From Clostridia bacterium (GTDB lineage: Bacteria; Bacillota; Clostridia; Christensenellales; UBA1242): DNA of 37,881 nucleotides. Below the pieces are notes generated by a model that was not told where the DNA came from, did no database searches, and was given only the letters and a program-made list of their open reading frames with translations. The stretch covers positions 1 through 37,881 of the forward strand of contig JAGBFI010000041.1 in NCBI GenBank assembly GCA_017936585.1, given 5' to 3'. This document shows positions 34,958 through 37,881 of the stretch, piece by piece (position 1 is the stretch's first letter; every line of letters starts with the position of its first letter). Position numbers and translations under genes: made by a program.

Positions 34958-37599
34958 CTTACGGCGATATAATACTTGATGAAGCAGAAAGAAGCAGTTA
35001 CTTTCATGAAATTTACAATAAGTTAACTTTTCAATTTGGATGTTCAATTTTTAATATTAAAAACGAAACAATTGCATTGACAACGGAAGAGATCAGAGAT
35101 TTATTAAAATTTGCCAATGTTTTTTCAAAGTCTAATGTAACAAAAAAAATAAGTTATCATAGAAATTTATCTCAAGAAATCGTTTCTATGTTAGATAAAA
35201 TAAAACTAAATTATGATGAAAGCACACAGGAAGAAATAAATTGCTATGCAAAAATAGTTCATAACTCTGTATCTAATTATATCGCATCAGAAAAAGACCC
35301 GAACTCAAGCCTTGTTGTAAACGATTTCTATTACAATATCGCTAGTGACATTAAGAAGCAGTTAAATAGAATTCCAAATACTAATGGCCTATACTTTTTT
35401 GACGATCAGAAGTTGGCTATTGACAGCATGCAAGATAATCAATATTATAGCTTTTCAGCACCAACATCAATGGGCAAAACATTTATTATAAAAAACTTCA
35501 TAAAGTTAAACCTATTACAAGAAACTAGTCATAACAAAAATATAGCCATTATATTACCCACAAAAGCTCTTATCAATGAAGTGGAAGAGGATCTGCTTAA
35601 CGAATTGGAAAGCTTTATTAAAAGCAATAATTATATGATTATAAGTATACCAGCACAGTTACAACTGTTTCGAGATAAGAATAAAATTTTACTATTTACG
35701 CCAGAAAGGATGTTGCAATCACTTAATGAAGAGTTAATTGATAAATTAGATATTTTATTTATTGATGAAGCACAAAAAATTTATGAGGGAGATGATCGTG
35801 CTCCATTATATTATAAACTAATTAGCATTTTTAACAAAAAATACCCATTATTAAAAATCTTTTTCTCATCTCCTTATGCTGAGAATCCAGAAGAATTACT
35901 TAAATTGATAGATGTATCTTATCTTCAAAATAAAAAGGAATTATCATGTTCGAACAAATTCGAATTTTCTCCAGTTGTTCAAAAACAATTCACAATTGAT
36001 GTCAATACTGGGAAATGTTCAATCTATAATAAATTAGATAATAAATTTGTTGAATTGGGTATAAATAAAAAAGAATGGCAAAAGTATCTACACGAACAAT
36101 TACAAAATGGCCCAACGATTGTATATAGCAAATCCAAAGGTGATGTAATATCCTATGCAAATAAATTTGCTCAATACATTGAGGATGTTCACGATGACAA
36201 TGATAAAGCCATAGAAGATTTTATAAACTTTATAAAAAGCGAAATCCATGAGTCTTATTATTTGATTCCTTTATTAAGGAAAAGAATTGCCTTCCATATG
36301 GGGATAATGCCTTCAGAGATAAGAAAGACCATTGAAAAACTGGTTAAAGATGGAATAATAAAAATCGTTTTTTGCACATCAACTCTTTTAGAGGGGGTTA
36401 ATTTACCTGCTGTAAATATTTTTGTATTATCACATAAAAAAAGTACAAATATTATGAAACCGCTAGATTTTAAAAATTTAATTGGACGCGCAGGGCGAAT
36501 AAAATATAGTCTGTGGGGAAATTGCTTTTTATTAAATTTAACCGATCCAAATTCAATAGATTATTATGAGGACTTTCTAACAAAGATACCAGATAAAGAG
36601 AGCTTAAACCCATATGTAGAAAACAGAAAAACAACTTTAGTCCCATCACTGTTTAATAATAATTTTCAACTAATAAAATCAAGGGGTGAAACTTATTCAA
36701 AATTACAAAATTTTGTAATGTATAGAAATTTGGTGCTAGAAAGCATTATAAATAATGCGGAAGATTCATTTATATACAAAGCATACCAAAATGATATTCA
36801 AAAATATATAGATGCGGGGAAAGTTCCTATAACAACAAATCTTAAAGATATTTCTGATTTGATATTCACTCCCGAGACAATTGAGAATGTCAAAAACTTC
36901 ATAATGAATGATGCAATAAAATTACCCCAATTATATGAGATTCCGAAAGAATTTTCTGAAAATGAAAGAGTGAAAAGAGAGATTTTTAATCAAAATAGAA
37001 TCGCTATACTTGATTTCTTGATCCAACTTTTCACAGCATTTAATTGGGAAACCTTTGAATCAAAAGACGGAATCGGCAATCGCGGAAGTCTAAGCTATTA
37101 CGCAGGATTAATTACTAGTTGGGTAATGGGGCGAAGATTAAGTCAAATCATATATACAGAACTAGATCATCATTCAAGAACGGGAGAAATTTGGAATAAT
37201 ATAGAGAGGAGGACTGAATCATATATAGGATCTAAAGAGCAAAAAAATAGAATTATAAATAACATTCTTGAAGATATTGAGCAAATAATTAAGTATTCAA
37301 TTAGTAATTATGTAAAGAAGTTTATTAAACTATATGAGCAAATAAAAAGCATAAGTTTAGGAATTAATATTCTGGACTATCTTGAATATGGAACTATGGA
37401 TGCTACTATGATAACACTACAAAAGATGGGAATAAGTCGTGAACTTGCTCATGAGTTGATAAATCAACAAATGCTAGTTTATGATGACAGCATACTTAAA
37501 ATAAAAGATATTGATAAGCTAAAGGATAAAAAGAAGTTTACATTTGAAATTGAACAAATTAAAATTAATTTAAACTTTATATTACAGTTAGAAAATTAA
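34948..37599 (+). CDS. hamB: Hachiman system helicase HamB
   Basis: Superfamily 2, Ski2-like ATP-dependent DNA helicase that pairs with HamA. The 883-aa protein has Walker A APTSMGKT (171-178), Ia LPTKALINE (203-211), Ib TPER (251-254), Walker B DEAQ (273-276) and motif III FFSSPYAENPE (305-315). Motif V is CTSTLLEGVNLPA (476-488) and motif VI LIGRAGR (511-517). All motifs look catalytically complete. A long helical C-terminal region (about 540-883) follows. GGGGG lies before ATG 34948. The 3' end overlaps a convergent small gene by 4 bp, and no terminator is visible. Confidence 0.9.
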   Translation: MQLTYGDIILDEAERSSYFHEIYNKLTFQFGCSIFNIKNETIALTTEEIRDLLKFANVFSKSNVTKKISYHRNLSQEIVSMLDKIKLNYDESTQEEINCYAKIVHNSVSNYIASEKDPNSSLVVNDFYYNIASDIKKQLNRIPNTNGLYFFDDQKLAIDSMQDNQYYSFSAPTSMGKTFIIKNFIKLNLLQETSHNKNIAIILPTKALINEVEEDLLNELESFIKSNNYMIISIPAQLQLFRDKNKILLFTPERMLQSLNEELIDKLDILFIDEAQKIYEGDDRAPLYYKLISIFNKKYPLLKIFFSSPYAENPEELLKLIDVSYLQNKKELSCSNKFEFSPVVQKQFTIDVNTGKCSIYNKLDNKFVELGINKKEWQKYLHEQLQNGPTIVYSKSKGDVISYANKFAQYIEDVHDDNDKAIEDFINFIKSEIHESYYLIPLLRKRIAFHMGIMPSEIRKTIEKLVKDGIIKIVFCTSTLLEGVNLPAVNIFVLSHKKSTNIMKPLDFKNLIGRAGRIKYSLWGNCFLLNLTDPNSIDYYEDFLTKIPDKESLNPYVENRKTTLVPSLFNNNFQLIKSRGETYSKLQNFVMYRNLVLESIINNAEDSFIYKAYQNDIQKYIDAGKVPITTNLKDISDLIFTPETIENVKNFIMNDAIKLPQLYEIPKEFSENERVKREIFNQNRIAILDFLIQLFTAFNWETFESKDGIGNRGSLSYYAGLITSWVMGRRLSQIIYTELDHHSRTGEIWNNIERRTESYIGSKEQKNRIINNILEDIEQIIKYSISNYVKKFIKLYEQIKSISLGINILDYLEYGTMDATMITLQKMGISRELAHELINQQMLVYDDSILKIKDIDKLKDKKKFTFEIEQIKINLNFILQLEN

Positions 37600-37835
37600 T
37601 TACTAAAAATTTCCTTACATATTTTATAAGTTATCTCAATCACACGGTCAATTTCAAGGTTATGAAGTTGACCTTTTTCTATGTCTAAATTAAAGTATTC
37701 TTTCCATTTGTCTTTTGAAAAACCTTTAACAAAAGTATCTTCAAGTTCACAAATCTTGTTTAATTGTAATTGCATTTCAGCAGACATTTTCTCACTTTCT
37801 AGAATATCTCTGACTAGTTGTAAAACGTGGTTCAA
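37596..37835 (-). CDS. Small helical protein convergent with hamB, 79 aa
   Basis: Unknown family, acidic and helical (QLVRDILESEKMSAEM, QLQLNKICELEDTF, VIEITYKICKEIF). Likely start TTG 37835 with GGGGGTG upstream. It has no signal peptide or HTH. It overlaps the hamB stop by 4 bp on the opposite strand, so transcripts of the two are antisense at their ends. It may belong to the defence island or be its own unit; the rest of the context is outside the window. Confidence 0.55.
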   Translation of the reverse strand: MNHVLQLVRDILESEKMSAEMQLQLNKICELEDTFVKGFSKDKWKEYFNLDIEKGQLHNLEIDRVIEITYKICKEIFSN

Positions 37836-37881
37836 CTTTCACACCCCCGTTAGATTTTATAGAACAATACTTGGCATAATC

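Larger units (their letters stand above)
33723..37881 (+). mobile_element. End of a genomic island inserted in tRNA-Arg(CCU)
   Basis: Because the fragment is a tRNA 3' half on the minus strand, the DNA beyond its CCA (below 33679) is the original downstream flank and the DNA above 33722 is the inserted element. The content agrees: the region is more AT-rich than the rest, its codons favour ATA and TTA, and it carries a defence system. The other end, and any integrase, lie beyond 37881. Confidence 0.7.

Overview
The window reads as chromosome from a low-GC Gram-positive bacterium, most likely an uncultured member of the Clostridia (Bacillota). The signs are the rplU-prp-rpmA operon with an L27 extension cleaved by Prp, sepF, an HrcA/CIRCE heat-shock operon, strong AGGAG-type ribosome binding sites, TTGACA/TATAAT promoters, and lipoproteins with classical lipoboxes. 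TGA, TAA and TAG all act as stops in housekeeping genes. The genus cannot be fixed from this sequence alone.

Layout. 1-5800: two lipoproteins (the first cut by the window edge), an OGG1-type glycosylase, rpmA-prp-rplU behind an L21-type leader, and an unknown 307-aa protein. 5900-9400: rluD, lspA and sepF on the minus strand, and a divergent M18 aminopeptidase. 9500-14800: the str operon on the minus strand (rpsL-rpsG-fusA-tuf). fusA is broken by a 1-nt deletion and an in-frame TAA, and a ~300-nt leader precedes rpsL. 14800-22700: a zinc-ribbon protein, ligA and pcrA (overlapping), a previously hidden 44-codon gene, rpsU, an unknown protein, and mtaB-rsmE (overlapping). 22750-27780: hrcA-grpE-dnaK-dnaJ behind a CIRCE operator. 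Its GrpE carries an extraordinary Cys/His-rich N-terminus, and the dnaK-dnaJ gap holds a series of RNA hairpins.

27800-33700: small accessory genes (a damaged small gene divergent from a double-HTH regulator, a coiled-coil protein, a possible coat or surface protein, a lipoprotein), then rplM-rpsI, an unknown 190-aa protein and a two-gene small membrane-protein unit whose first gene is interrupted by TGA. At 33679-33722 lies the 3' half of a tRNA-Arg(CCU) gene with no 5' half, which is the scar expected at the edge of an integrated element. Everything to its right is AT-rich and reads on the plus strand as a two-gene Hachiman-type anti-phage system (hamA nuclease, hamB helicase). A small convergent gene of unknown function follows.

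The points most worth attention are the metallothionein-like GrpE, the doubly interrupted fusA, the tRNA-Arg island boundary with Hachiman, the TGA inside a transmembrane helix at 33291, the 17-bp tandem duplication that truncates a small gene, the 44-aa gene at 19472-19606, and a set of apparently leaderless or near-leaderless transcripts.
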